Of a stretch of DNA of 64,000 bases, positions 42,693 through 52,626 are shown piece after piece. The notes beneath the pieces were generated by a model. It saw nothing but the letters and a program-made list of their open reading frames with translations, was not told the origin of the DNA and made no database searches. Position 1 is the first letter of the stretch; the number at the start of each line of letters is the position of its first letter. Both the position numbers and the translations under genes were made by a program. This DNA comes from Saprospiraceae bacterium (lineage in GTDB: Bacteria > Bacteroidota > Bacteroidia > Chitinophagales > Saprospiraceae), in the NCBI GenBank assembly GCA_020629715.1, contig JAHDCU010000002.1, forward strand, positions 396,748 through 460,747. The letters are read 5' to 3'.

Positions 42693-45600
42693 TTAATTCT
42701 TGATTAGCTTAAGGGTCTTTTTATCACCAGTCAGCGTTGAATAACTTAGAAAGTAAACGCCTGATTTATGATCAGTCATATCCAATTCGAAGGTGTAGGT
42801 AAATACATCCAAGTTTTGTAAACTCATCTGTACAGCTCGACCAGATACATCCATCAATCGTATCGACCTCAGATCAATATTGTCAGTCATATTGAGCCGT
42901 ACTCTATCATTTAGCGGGTTAGGAAATGCCAAAATCAGTGCACTTTCTTGATGATCTTTTACGAAGGTAGATACGATAGTACTATAGTCGATACTTCCAT
43001 CTAAATCAACAGATTTTATACGATAATAATAGTATTGATTGGCAACATCCAACTGATAATCATCAAAAAAATACTTGGTCGAAGTTTCTTTTACATTTAT
43101 ATCCCCTATCTCTTCAAATACACGACCATCGTATGATTTTTCGATTACATAATGACTTACATTAATCTGTTCTGCTAAAGTCCAATTCAAACGATTTTTG
43201 ATATTGGAAGGATGTACTGATATATCCAACCATTCTACAGGAAGTACTCCCGTCGAGCCCGTAGCATCAGCAATCGCAAAGCCTGAAAATCCAGTAAAAG
43301 TTGCTTTATAAGCAAAAGCACCGCCCCCCATATCTATAACTGTAGTCCTACCATCTGCGATCTGATAACCTTGATTATTATATTGAGGTATTGCCACCTC
43401 AGTTTTCAAAATACTTAATGATAAAGGATCAGCCCATTGCTGCATCTCGGCAGCTGAGTAATATAAGGTGATCTCATAAGGTTGCGAACTCACTGCATCA
43501 ATATAAAACGACTTATCCGAAATAGGCATATTATTACTCCAACTTGGAATATAACTACCCGATCCTTTTTGATCAATACTAAGATCAAGACATCCCAAAG
43601 GACTACTACCTAAGCTTTTGATACTTGCGATAAGTTGTTGATCATGGTTATAAAAATGAGCTTCTTGGTTAGCAGCTATATAACTCGATTTTGTGCATAA
43701 ATCATCTGCAATATCCATAGAAGAGGATTGAAAAAATCGAATATTTGGTCTATTGAAGCTATTTTTATGCACGGTGGATAAGTTACATCCTATATTTCCG
43801 TCAGCCTGACGATATTGTACTGATTTAAATGTTGTTTGAGTCGTTTTCACATAATCATCATCACTCCAATCGCTATTATTATAGCAGCATTCTACGATTA
43901 TATTATCAGATCCATTCCATGTAAAAGGGCTCGAAAATGTAAAATCATTCCATCCCGTAGATGTGGTTAGGTCGGATGAATACACCTGTGCTCCTCCACT
44001 TTCGAAAGGAGTATTGGCCAGATTAGCAGAGTTTAAGGAGGTATGCTGCATTTTGATTGTAAATCCAGAAAAAGGAGTATCACTAGACTTAGTTGCTATA
44101 TCAAAAGCTAAGCCATTAATGGGTCCTGCTTGTAGTCCCATCATGGCTAATTCGCTAGCCTTAAATATCATCTGTACCCTACCATCTTCATAATAGCCAC
44201 CAAAAGGAAAATCTCGCTCAGTCGTGTTTGCAGAACCAATCTGTACTCCTCCTCCGGAGCCTGACATCGGGCTATGATCATTATCCATAATAGATATGCT
44301 GATCTCATCATTACCAGTAAGGTCTACGGTACTAGAGCTGAGTTTCAGTTTGATATACTCCGTATTTTCCATGATCGCATCATCTATGATTTGTATAGAG
44401 ATTTGTTTAGTCAATGAAGCACTATTGGTGAAGCTTATAGAGTTGGTATTTAGCTTATAATCTTTGCTTTGAGTAGCAGTGGTACCGATACTTGATACCG
44501 ATACTTGTATAGACTCTGTACTACCCGACCAAGCTGTAAGGCTAACGGGAATATCAATCGTCCAATAGTCTTCATCACAATTGCCATACCCTGAAAATAT
44601 CGTTTCCTCCATGCTCATATAACTGCTACTTTCAAATCCACCTTTGACTTGACCCAATGAGCTTGATGTAAAAAGTCCTCTACCGTGAGTAGCTGCAAGT
44701 AATAAATTATCTGATGGTCTGATACATAACATATCGGTACGTACATTAGCAAGTCCATTATTATCCGCTATCCATTGTGTATTCTGACCGTTGGTATTGG
44801 TTGTGGTGAATACACCTGTCTCAGTACCGATAATTAAACCATGATCTGTAGTAGGATGAATCAAAACACTCCTTACGGGAATATCAGGGAGATTACCCTC
44901 TACATCGTTCCAAGTAAGCCCTCCGTTGAATGTTTCGAAAATACTTGCCACTCCATAGTTACTGTAACTGATCACGATGTGTTGATCATTTTGAGAATCT
45001 ACATCTATAGAAGATACATATGCTCCTTGACCATCACGTATTTTAATAGCTGACTTACTGCTTCCTGTATGCGCATTATCGACTAAAAATACATCTCCAC
45101 TATCCGTACCTATGTACAATCTATTGCTATGCTGAGGAGAGATTTCTATAAAAGATACTTTCTGTCCTGACATCCCTGAGACTGTGATCTCCGTGGTTTG
45201 AGGAGTAAAAGCAGTAACATTCTCCCAGCGTAAGTACTTTCCTGCTGACGTTGAGCTATAGAGTTTTTTATTATGAGAATCATAAGCACAGGGATTGGCA
45301 AAAAATCCATGATCATTTAATGTTTTGATACTGAAGTTTTGACCTCCATCCAGACTTACAAAGTAATTATTGAATACATAGCTTGTAATTTGAATATTAG
45401 GATTCTCTTTATCTATAAAACAATAAGCCCCGTCACCACCACTAGCTTCTGTAGTTGAATTGACTCCATCCATCGTAAACTTCTGAGTCCCATTATCTTG
45501 GGCACCTGCCAAAAAATAATGCGATCCTGCATTTGGGTGCATCGCTGCTGCATAGAATTGAGTAATATTCAATCCCTTATTTTTGGCGTATATATCAGGT

Positions 45601-46889
45601 ATAGAGGCATTAGCATTTTGACTATACCAAATACCACCGTCATTACCAATAAGTACATGTTGAGAGCTATTAGGGGCAAATTTAATCAGATGTTGATCTG
45701 CATGAACCAATTGTTTTGCCATCAAGCCTCCCCAATGACTAAGTTGTGTCCATGAATCACCGCCATTGCTTGATTTAAAAAGATCGATTCCTCCTATAAT
45801 GAGTTTATTATCATCATTAGGATCTACACCGATACTTAGATTATACCATGCTTGATTTCTAGCAAAATTAGATAAGCCGATTGCCGAAGGCAATGGCTTC
45901 GAAGACCATGAAGATCCACCATTGGTTGATTTGTATATACCCATACATGTGCCATCCACTGCTGATTGGTACAAAGCATATACTGTTTGATTGCTTGATT
46001 CAGACAAGGCAATTTCGATACGCTCATACCCAGAGGTAGGAAGTCCATTCGTCAATTTAGACCAAGAATTACCTTGATTTATCGATTTATAAATACCTCC
46101 TTGGCTATATATACCCATGGAAACATACATATCTCCATTAGAAGCTAGGCAGATTCTATTAGCCTCATTGACGGTAGCACCACTAGAAATACCCAGTACC
46201 TTAGTCCAAGAACTACCATAATTTTGACTTTTATATACCCCTTTTTTAGTAGAGGCTATGATTACTCCTCCACCTATGACCTTTATGTCTTGTATAAATT
46301 CAAATTGAATAGTACTTGATAAGTGCGACCAAGTATTACCACCATCTGTACTGCGCCATATTCCCATACCTGGTGATGCATCATGGTCAAAATAGCCTTC
46401 GCCAGTACCGAAATACATGTGCTGATAATTATTAGGATCTTGAGCGATGGCAGATATAGCGATACTAGAAAAAAAATCATCTATGGGCTGCCAGTTGGGA
46501 TCATTGGATTGGATATTATTTGTTTTCCAAAGACCACCTGATATACCCGCCGCAAATACCGTTTTGTTACTAGCATCAGAGCGATCAAAAATTGCTGCAC
46601 GAACTCTCCCTCCCACATTATTGGGTCCTCTTTCTTTCCAGATTAAGCTATTGCTAGTATTACTTTTCTTGAGCCGACGATTACGTAATTCTGTTTGTGC
46701 CGCTATAAGCCTATCTTTAGGTATACGACCCAACGCAGGATCAACAGTCATCATATACTCCTGAGCGGCAGCGTATTCTATACGATCGCGCTTTGGTATT
46801 TTGTAAGACTTTTGTTTTGTTTCAAAATGTACACCCATCAAGAAAACACCAAATACCATTACGCTTATAGATGATATATATTTCATCAT
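42693..46889 (-). CDS. Very large secreted BNR/VPS10-like propeller protein with Calx-beta and T9SS domains
   Basis: 1398 aa from ATG 46889 (MMKYISSISVMVFGVFLMG, a proper signal peptide); an ATG at 47006 would prepend 39 unlikely residues. Residues about 70-710 hold many Asp-box/BNR repeats (STDGGNTW, STNGGSSW, SSNGGDSW, SLDGGQNF, TFNGGLTW) in a double propeller as in sortilin/VPS10. A Calx-beta-like domain follows (ESIQVSVSSIGTTATQSKDY, IDDAIMENTEYIKLKL). Next are a beta-sandwich with FKSVQYRQADGNIGC and a fibronectin-like module (VEWLDISVHPS...HYVIEKSYDGRVFEEIG). A T9SS type A sorting domain ends it (ALILAFPNPLNDRVRL). It is a surface protein with no recognisable active site, related in plan to 21025-23553. 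Confidence 0.85.
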   Translation of the reverse strand: MMKYISSISVMVFGVFLMGVHFETKQKSYKIPKRDRIEYAAAQEYMMTVDPALGRIPKDRLIAAQTELRNRRLKKSNTSNSLIWKERGPNNVGGRVRAAIFDRSDASNKTVFAAGISGGLWKTNNIQSNDPNWQPIDDFFSSIAISAIAQDPNNYQHMYFGTGEGYFDHDASPGMGIWRSTDGGNTWSHLSSTIQFEFIQDIKVIGGGVIIASTKKGVYKSQNYGSSWTKVLGISSGATVNEANRICLASNGDMYVSMGIYSQGGIYKSINQGNSWSKLTNGLPTSGYERIEIALSESSNQTVYALYQSAVDGTCMGIYKSTNGGSSWSSKPLPSAIGLSNFARNQAWYNLSIGVDPNDDNKLIIGGIDLFKSSNGGDSWTQLSHWGGLMAKQLVHADQHLIKFAPNSSQHVLIGNDGGIWYSQNANASIPDIYAKNKGLNITQFYAAAMHPNAGSHYFLAGAQDNGTQKFTMDGVNSTTEASGGDGAYCFIDKENPNIQITSYVFNNYFVSLDGGQNFSIKTLNDHGFFANPCAYDSHNKKLYSSTSAGKYLRWENVTAFTPQTTEITVSGMSGQKVSFIEISPQHSNRLYIGTDSGDVFLVDNAHTGSSKSAIKIRDGQGAYVSSIDVDSQNDQHIVISYSNYGVASIFETFNGGLTWNDVEGNLPDIPVRSVLIHPTTDHGLIIGTETGVFTTTNTNGQNTQWIADNNGLANVRTDMLCIRPSDNLLLAATHGRGLFTSSSLGQVKGGFESSSYMSMEETIFSGYGNCDEDYWTIDIPVSLTAWSGSTESIQVSVSSIGTTATQSKDYKLNTNSISFTNSASLTKQISIQIIDDAIMENTEYIKLKLSSSTVDLTGNDEISISIMDNDHSPMSGSGGGVQIGSANTTERDFPFGGYYEDGRVQMIFKASELAMMGLQAGPINGLAFDIATKSSDTPFSGFTIKMQHTSLNSANLANTPFESGGAQVYSSDLTTSTGWNDFTFSSPFTWNGSDNIIVECCYNNSDWSDDDYVKTTQTTFKSVQYRQADGNIGCNLSTVHKNSFNRPNIRFFQSSSMDIADDLCTKSSYIAANQEAHFYNHDQQLIASIKSLGSSPLGCLDLSIDQKGSGSYIPSWSNNMPISDKSFYIDAVSSQPYEITLYYSAAEMQQWADPLSLSILKTEVAIPQYNNQGYQIADGRTTVIDMGGGAFAYKATFTGFSGFAIADATGSTGVLPVEWLDISVHPSNIKNRLNWTLAEQINVSHYVIEKSYDGRVFEEIGDINVKETSTKYFFDDYQLDVANQYYYYRIKSVDLDGSIDYSTIVSTFVKDHQESALILAFPNPLNDRVRLNMTDNIDLRSIRLMDVSGRAVQMSLQNLDVFTYTFELDMTDHKSGVYFLSYSTLTGDKKTLKLIKN

Positions 46890-47067
46890 AAACTTTATTT
46901 TCGCCTCAGAAACCCTCGAGACAATAGATGTAATACAAAGAGCATGCCTAAATATTAAAATATTTTTTAATATGTAATTTGATCGAAGTTCAACTGGACT
47001 TGGCATTGGATTTATGGCAACTACAAACCATGGTAGTAATTTCGACAGATCAACTTATCTTAGCAAT

Positions 47068-47652
47068 ATGAAGTTAAATCTGGATATAAAATCGAAAAGC
47101 AAACCGGAGTGGATTGAAGCCGTACTTGCTGACTTTCCTTCTTTTTTACAAGATCATGCTGATTGTGAACGTAAAGCGTCTGCAATGGCTATGAGTATGG
47201 TTGCCAAGTATCCCGATCGTACAGAAATCTTACCAGACTTAATAGATACGGGGATCGAAGAACTGGAGCATTTCAAAATGGTGTATGATATCATGGCCTC
47301 TAAAAACGTACCTCTGGCACATAGCATTAAAGAAGATCTATATATCAAACGTATGATCAAACTTTGTCACTCCGGTCGAGAGGAAAGATTTTTGGATAGA
47401 TTACTGATTGGATCTGTTGTAGAAACACGAGGCGCCGAACGGTTTAAAGTAGTAGCAGAAAATCTTGAGGACCCTGCTTTAAAAAAATTTTATAAAATGC
47501 TCTGGGTCAGTGAAGCTAAACATGGACACATCTATGTGAAAATGGCGCTCAATTATTTTACTGAAGATCAAGTATACACAAGATTAGCCTGGTGGGTAGA
47601 TCAAGAGTCAGAGATTTTAGATTCTTGCGAAATAAGACCAGCCTTACACTGA
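47068..47652 (+). CDS. miaE: tRNA-(ms2io6A)-hydroxylase
   Basis: 194 aa from ATG 47068 (MKLNLDIKSKSKPEW), close to the family length; an ATG at 47014 would add 18 residues. MiaE is a ferritin-like diiron monooxygenase that hydroxylates the isopentenyl group of ms2i6A37 in tRNA. The iron ligands sit in DHADCERKA, GIEELEHFKMVYD, ETRGAERFKV and SEAKHGHIYVKM. Its 3' end overlaps the convergent glycosyltransferase gene by 9 bp. Confidence 0.88.
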   Translation: MKLNLDIKSKSKPEWIEAVLADFPSFLQDHADCERKASAMAMSMVAKYPDRTEILPDLIDTGIEELEHFKMVYDIMASKNVPLAHSIKEDLYIKRMIKLCHSGREERFLDRLLIGSVVETRGAERFKVVAENLEDPALKKFYKMLWVSEAKHGHIYVKMALNYFTEDQVYTRLAWWVDQESEILDSCEIRPALH

Positions 47653-48873
47653 TCGCCAGGGAGAGTTATTACGAAATCGCATAGACATAAGAAGACTTTT
47701 GGGATCATCATCAATGGACTGCCCTAAATAATCTTTGGCTACCTGCATTACATCTTGATCCTCAAGTCCATGATCGCGCATATGATGCAAATACTTCATA
47801 AACCAAAAGGCATCGAATCGCTGAAAAAATCGCTTTCTAAATGCTAATATTGAACTGACGTTCGACCTCAGTTCATCTAGCTTTTCATAAAAGCCAGACT
47901 TGCGTAAGTACAATAAAACATTGCGGGTAAGACCATCTTCCCAATTAGAATATGGATCATACAAGAGATCTATTTTTGCCAGTAGGGGACGCAAGAGCTT
48001 GAATGATATCGGGTTGTACGTTGAATAAGAACATTCTTCATAAGATTGCATCGTCCCCATGGCCCTTCCTGTTCCAAAAGGTACACGATTGGATACTCTT
48101 GTAGAAGGATAAACTGTAGTACTATTACAATCCATACAATAGCCCTGAGCTATAAATTTTTGTAGAAAATAGAAATCCTCCCCGGCTTTGCGAGTGTTCA
48201 TTCCACCTAGCGCCATATACTTAGATGCTCTCACTGCCATAGAACTACCTACGGTATGAAATGCAAAAGGTAATCCTATATCTCTTTGAAATTGCAAATA
48301 GAGGCGCAGATGCAATTCGTATAAAATGATTGCATTAAGATTGGAGTCTGACTCTTTTAATGGGTGTTCAAACTTTATAGAAATAGCATGTGTATCGGTA
48401 TTTGCAAAAGCACTATGCACGGCAGTAAAATAATTGAAATCACAGAAACAATCTGCGTCAAAACAGCATATTATACCATCTCTACTCTCAGTTTTCAGTA
48501 AACGTAAAGCAGCTTCATCCATTCCTATTTTTCTAGCTAAGCCGACACCTGCTTTCTTTTTAGGTAAATCAAAAGCCTCTATAATATGGATAGGGAAACC
48601 CATACTTTTCAATTCTTCTGACCTCAATAGTTCGGACTGAAGATGCAATCTTTGCTTCACTTCCTTTTCAGCATAAACGGGAAAATTAAGGACAACAATT
48701 ACCTCGATTTTTCCTGTAAATAGCTTAAAAGATTCTTTTAAGCTATCCAATGAGGTGATAAGGTTAGGCTCGTCATAGGCAGGTATCACCACAATAATAT
48801 TAAGCTGTGGATCTACTACATTATGCAATATCGGCTCCTTGAAATATCCGAATCTTTGTAAATACTTATTCAT
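47644..48873 (-). CDS. Glycosyltransferase family 2 protein
   Basis: 409 aa from ATG 48873 (MNKYLQRFGYF); a GTG at 48891 would add six residues. GT-A domain marks: IIVVIPAYDEPNLITSLDSL, the acidic CCFDADCFCDFNYF (DxD equivalent), and a GLARKIGMDEA helix. A later GEDFYFLQKF motif resembles the ED-x acceptor loop. No clear membrane helix, so it is probably cytoplasmic or peripheral. It lies 24 bp downstream of the metalloprotease gene, same strand. Sugar and acceptor unknown. Confidence 0.8.
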   Translation of the reverse strand: MNKYLQRFGYFKEPILHNVVDPQLNIIVVIPAYDEPNLITSLDSLKESFKLFTGKIEVIVVLNFPVYAEKEVKQRLHLQSELLRSEELKSMGFPIHIIEAFDLPKKKAGVGLARKIGMDEAALRLLKTESRDGIICCFDADCFCDFNYFTAVHSAFANTDTHAISIKFEHPLKESDSNLNAIILYELHLRLYLQFQRDIGLPFAFHTVGSSMAVRASKYMALGGMNTRKAGEDFYFLQKFIAQGYCMDCNSTTVYPSTRVSNRVPFGTGRAMGTMQSYEECSYSTYNPISFKLLRPLLAKIDLLYDPYSNWEDGLTRNVLLYLRKSGFYEKLDELRSNVSSILAFRKRFFQRFDAFWFMKYLHHMRDHGLEDQDVMQVAKDYLGQSIDDDPKSLLMSMRFRNNSPWRSV

Positions 48874-48897
48874 CCTCCCACAAGGATACACAAGTAT

Positions 48898-51768
48898 TTA
48901 TTGTTTGACAAGTCGTTTGATAGTAGAATGACCATTTTGATCTTGAATGCATATGAAGTAAACTCCTTGAGCAAATCCTTCAAGATTAATCTTCTGGTCT
49001 TTCTCATCATTTTCAAAATAGCCGTCCCTTTTGAGTACTCCATTAACATCAAAGATTTTATAAGTATAATCCATAGGAGTTTGTGCTGCAATGTAAATAA
49101 TATTATTACTCACCGGATTAGGAAAAACAGTGATGGTATATTCTGGCTCCATAGATTTAGCAGAAATGTACTTGAGTTCAGAATATTCTACGCCCCCATC
49201 AGTATCAATAATCTTGAGTCTGTAATAAGAATCTGAATTTAAAGCATTCTTATCTGTAAATTGATAGTTAGTACCATCTGTTTGATTTTTAGCTAATTTT
49301 TCTCCAATAGTCTCAAATTCATTTGCATCTTGCGATCGCTGAATGAGGTACTTAGAGATGCCTTGTTCTCCTTTTACTTGCCAATGTAGTTGTATATCAT
49401 TATCATCTAATCGTTTTGCATTAAGATATAACTCTTCAATCGCTAAAGCATTTAGAGAAGCTTTAATTTCAAAATTATCAATCAAAATACCATCTACATC
49501 ATAACCTGCGCTAAAAGCACTAGATACATTAAATACAATTCTGAATATTACACCAGCATTGCCCGCCAAAAATGAAATATCATAACTCTTATGCTGGTTA
49601 TTCCCTATGAAGGCCCAACCCGTCTGATCAGAAAAAACGAGCGTCGATAATGGACAAGGTGATCCTGGACCACCTGTATACCAACCCGATATCCCGGTAC
49701 CGCTATCTCCGTAACTTCCAAGCCTTGTCCAATTGGAGCCATTATCTGTAGAGTACTGCACCTGTGCTGACATGGGGCCATTACAGAAAAATATCTGCAT
49801 ACCCATATCAAATTCTAAAATATAAGTTCCACCTACAGACATATCAAACCGTGGAGAATATAAGGCTGATGAGTTCTCTTGGTTACCCACATTGTTCATC
49901 AAACCTGTCTTCCATACGTTAGAAGTTGAAGGTAAACTATTTCCGCCCAAACCTAACTCAAACATAGAACGATCACCAGAGATTACATCACTTGCGAAAT
50001 CCTCTATGTTAGTATCAAAATTACCACCATCTATAGGTCTATAGGGTAAATTTCTGTCTGGTAGAATTTTTATGTAATCTGTCTTTACTAACTGATGAAT
50101 ACCTCCATTCACAGTAAGACTTACATCATAAAACCCTTCCGAACTATAGGTATGATTAGGGTTCTGTATAGTGGAGGTATTACCATCTCCAAAATCCCAC
50201 AACCAAGAAGACGCATTTACGGATTGATCAATAAAACTAACCTGTTGTCCCGACCAAAACATACTTTTATTAGATCCAAATCTTGCACATCCTCCACTCG
50301 TCGGTGATTCAAATATGATTTCTTTTTTTCCACTATCATTACCACTTCCACAATAGTGGACTACCCTAACACCATATTTATTACAAGGCATATATCCTGT
50401 AGGTGACAATGTTACACTATTTAGCGTAGTATTTAAAATATCAATTACAACGTTATCAGGATAAGAAAACACCTCTATCAATTTAGAACCTGCAGATACT
50501 GGATCCCACGTTACTGTAAATCCCGTATTACTTATATTTTCAATTGCTAGGTTTTCTATTTCATCACATGGGGATGTCCCATTTGCATTGCAACTTGTCG
50601 TACAAGAACTAATGCTATGAGATATTTCAGAGTTTATAGCTGATTGAGTAGTAGGGCTCCAATCATTGGTATTAGATACAATGGAACTCATTATCATACC
50701 TGATCCCCCAACATGATTGGCATTAAGATTATGACCGATCTCATGTGAGGTAGTAGTTCTTAATAATGGAATGCTTGAAGTCCAATCTTGTAACACATGG
50801 CTACCTAATCCATTACATACAAGCGTAGAAGCTTGATTTGCCAAGCCTACGGCTGAAGAAGAAAAATCTCGATTTGTCCATAACTGAGCCAGATCATAAT
50901 CCAATCCGAAACCATCATTTAGAGACCATACCGTTAAATCAGTTAACAACTGATTAATATTGAGCGATGAGGTCCATGGATCGCAAGATTCACATGTTGA
51001 TACAAAATGGGTTATGATTCTAAAATCTATTTGATCTATGAAGTTTGTGGTACCGTTGAGTTCGTAGTTTAAAGAAACATTATTAATTATCGCGATAGTA
51101 TGATTTATGGCATTAGCTACAGAGCCATGCTTATCAACCATCGAATTATCGATAGCGATCGCGAGATCCAACTCATAACAATCGCCCGCGCTTCTTTGCT
51201 CTATAGACTCCTTTATAGATTTTTCTACATGACTTTTATGACTACATATGGGGGCATTGACTATATCTACATTTTTTTCATTGTACAATACATAACCATC
51301 TTGTTTGTTGTTAGAGTAATGACTCATAGGTTCAAGGGCATATGAAATTCCATTATGTCGAAAAGCTCCTATCACCTTGTCGTTATATACTGTAAAACGA
51401 ACAGAAGATTTTTCTTGATCATTCACATATCCTCTATAAGTCTTGGCATTAGGTTTTTCTAGTAACCAATGTCCAGCCTCTGTTTTAGCAATGGAAGTAT
51501 AACTATCTGAAAGTATACTCTGTTGATAAATAACAATTTGTAGCTCTTCATCTTCTATTTGTAGACTTAGAGTATGAAAATCTTGAGAATCCTTGATCAA
51601 ATTGAACCCTACACTAAGATCTTGATCTGTAGATAGATATGATTTTAATTCATGTGAATTAAAGTCGATATTAGATCTTTGATTAAAAAACTCAAAATTA
51701 AGGCTCTTTTGCGCGGATACATTAAATACAATGAATATGTACACCACGAGGGTATATAATATTTTCAT
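48898..51768 (-). CDS. Secreted zinc metalloprotease (reprolysin-like) with PKD and T9SS domains
   Basis: 956 aa. Signal peptide about 1-19 (FIVFNVSAQ). A propeptide-like region (to about 190) precedes a metzincin catalytic domain with the zinc motif HEIGHNLNANH (342-352) and a downstream Met-turn candidate GMIMSS. A fibronectin III domain (about 400-480, IENISNTGFTVTWDPVSAGS), a PKD domain (about 515-570, WLWDFGDGNTSTIQNPNHTYSSEGFYDV), a MAM/jelly-roll-like beta domain, and a T9SS type A sorting domain (TVFPNPVSNNIIYIA) follow. It should be exported by T9SS and degrade extracellular protein. Substrate unknown. Confidence 0.9.
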   Translation of the reverse strand: MKILYTLVVYIFIVFNVSAQKSLNFEFFNQRSNIDFNSHELKSYLSTDQDLSVGFNLIKDSQDFHTLSLQIEDEELQIVIYQQSILSDSYTSIAKTEAGHWLLEKPNAKTYRGYVNDQEKSSVRFTVYNDKVIGAFRHNGISYALEPMSHYSNNKQDGYVLYNEKNVDIVNAPICSHKSHVEKSIKESIEQRSAGDCYELDLAIAIDNSMVDKHGSVANAINHTIAIINNVSLNYELNGTTNFIDQIDFRIITHFVSTCESCDPWTSSLNINQLLTDLTVWSLNDGFGLDYDLAQLWTNRDFSSSAVGLANQASTLVCNGLGSHVLQDWTSSIPLLRTTTSHEIGHNLNANHVGGSGMIMSSIVSNTNDWSPTTQSAINSEISHSISSCTTSCNANGTSPCDEIENLAIENISNTGFTVTWDPVSAGSKLIEVFSYPDNVVIDILNTTLNSVTLSPTGYMPCNKYGVRVVHYCGSGNDSGKKEIIFESPTSGGCARFGSNKSMFWSGQQVSFIDQSVNASSWLWDFGDGNTSTIQNPNHTYSSEGFYDVSLTVNGGIHQLVKTDYIKILPDRNLPYRPIDGGNFDTNIEDFASDVISGDRSMFELGLGGNSLPSTSNVWKTGLMNNVGNQENSSALYSPRFDMSVGGTYILEFDMGMQIFFCNGPMSAQVQYSTDNGSNWTRLGSYGDSGTGISGWYTGGPGSPCPLSTLVFSDQTGWAFIGNNQHKSYDISFLAGNAGVIFRIVFNVSSAFSAGYDVDGILIDNFEIKASLNALAIEELYLNAKRLDDNDIQLHWQVKGEQGISKYLIQRSQDANEFETIGEKLAKNQTDGTNYQFTDKNALNSDSYYRLKIIDTDGGVEYSELKYISAKSMEPEYTITVFPNPVSNNIIYIAAQTPMDYTYKIFDVNGVLKRDGYFENDEKDQKINLEGFAQGVYFICIQDQNGHSTIKRLVKQ

Positions 51769-51978
51769 AAAACACCATTATTATTAACACTATTAAAAAC
51801 TGCCTGAGGGTGTATAAGTGAAATCTAAAACTGCTCCTAAGTTCTTTTCTAAATTTATTCTATTATCAAACAACAAGTTCAAAAAACCATATAATTTGAC
51901 AACCAGGTGTCATTTCTAACGCAATATATTAAATATTAGTTAATTTCACAATATGTAACTATAACATTATCAGTACAA

Positions 51979-52587
51979 ATGAATGATTTTTTTCTGCATA
52001 GTCTTGGATATTTTATGCCTATTCAAGTATATGCACATTATTTTACAACAGATACCATCGTAATCGAGGCTCATGAGCATTACCAAAAGAGAAGTTTCAG
52101 AAATAAGACAGCTATTTCAAGTCCTAACGGATGCCAGTATCTATCCGTACCCTTATCGAAAGGTAAGCATCATCAAACCAAAATACGATCAATAAAAATA
52201 GCTAATGATGTCAACTGGAGACTTCAACATAAAAAGGCCATTATCAATAATTACAAAGCATCTCCATTTCTAAGGTATTATCCTCAATTGATCAAGATTC
52301 TCGATCGAGAACACTTTTCCTTATTTGACATGAATTTAGAAATACATCAACAGATATTAGAAATATTGGATCTAAATGAAAAAATGATACATTTTACACA
52401 TGATTATGATCCTAATAATAATTATTCACTAGATATAAAAGATACTATCTACAAAGGCAACATGATGTACCCTCAGGTATTTGATTCTAAAAATGGTTTT
52501 ATAGAAGGTCTCTCGATCCTAGACCTAATCTTTAATTTGGGACCAGAATCTTCATTATATTTAAAAAGACTTTCACTGACTTCTTAA
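51979..52587 (+). CDS. WbqC family protein
   Basis: 202 aa. The WbqC family is defined by the block IEAHEHYQKRSFRNKTAI, NGCQYLSVPLSKG, IKIANDVNWRLQHKKAIINNY and SPFLRYY, all present. Members occur in O-antigen and polysaccharide loci, but the activity is unsettled and no other glycan gene is adjacent on this strand. It is cytoplasmic. It is followed 39 bp later by the dynamin-family gene in the same direction. Confidence 0.85.
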   Translation: MNDFFLHSLGYFMPIQVYAHYFTTDTIVIEAHEHYQKRSFRNKTAISSPNGCQYLSVPLSKGKHHQTKIRSIKIANDVNWRLQHKKAIINNYKASPFLRYYPQLIKILDREHFSLFDMNLEIHQQILEILDLNEKMIHFTHDYDPNNNYSLDIKDTIYKGNMMYPQVFDSKNGFIEGLSILDLIFNLGPESSLYLKRLSLTS

Positions 52588-52626
52588 TATAAATGACGTC
52601 ATAAGAAAGAAGTATCAAAAGAATAC

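Noticed and set aside
46890..47006. 39-residue N-terminal extension of the 1398-aa BNR protein
   Set aside because: The extension has no signal peptide, while the ATG at 46889 begins a good one; the longer frame is probably fortuitous.
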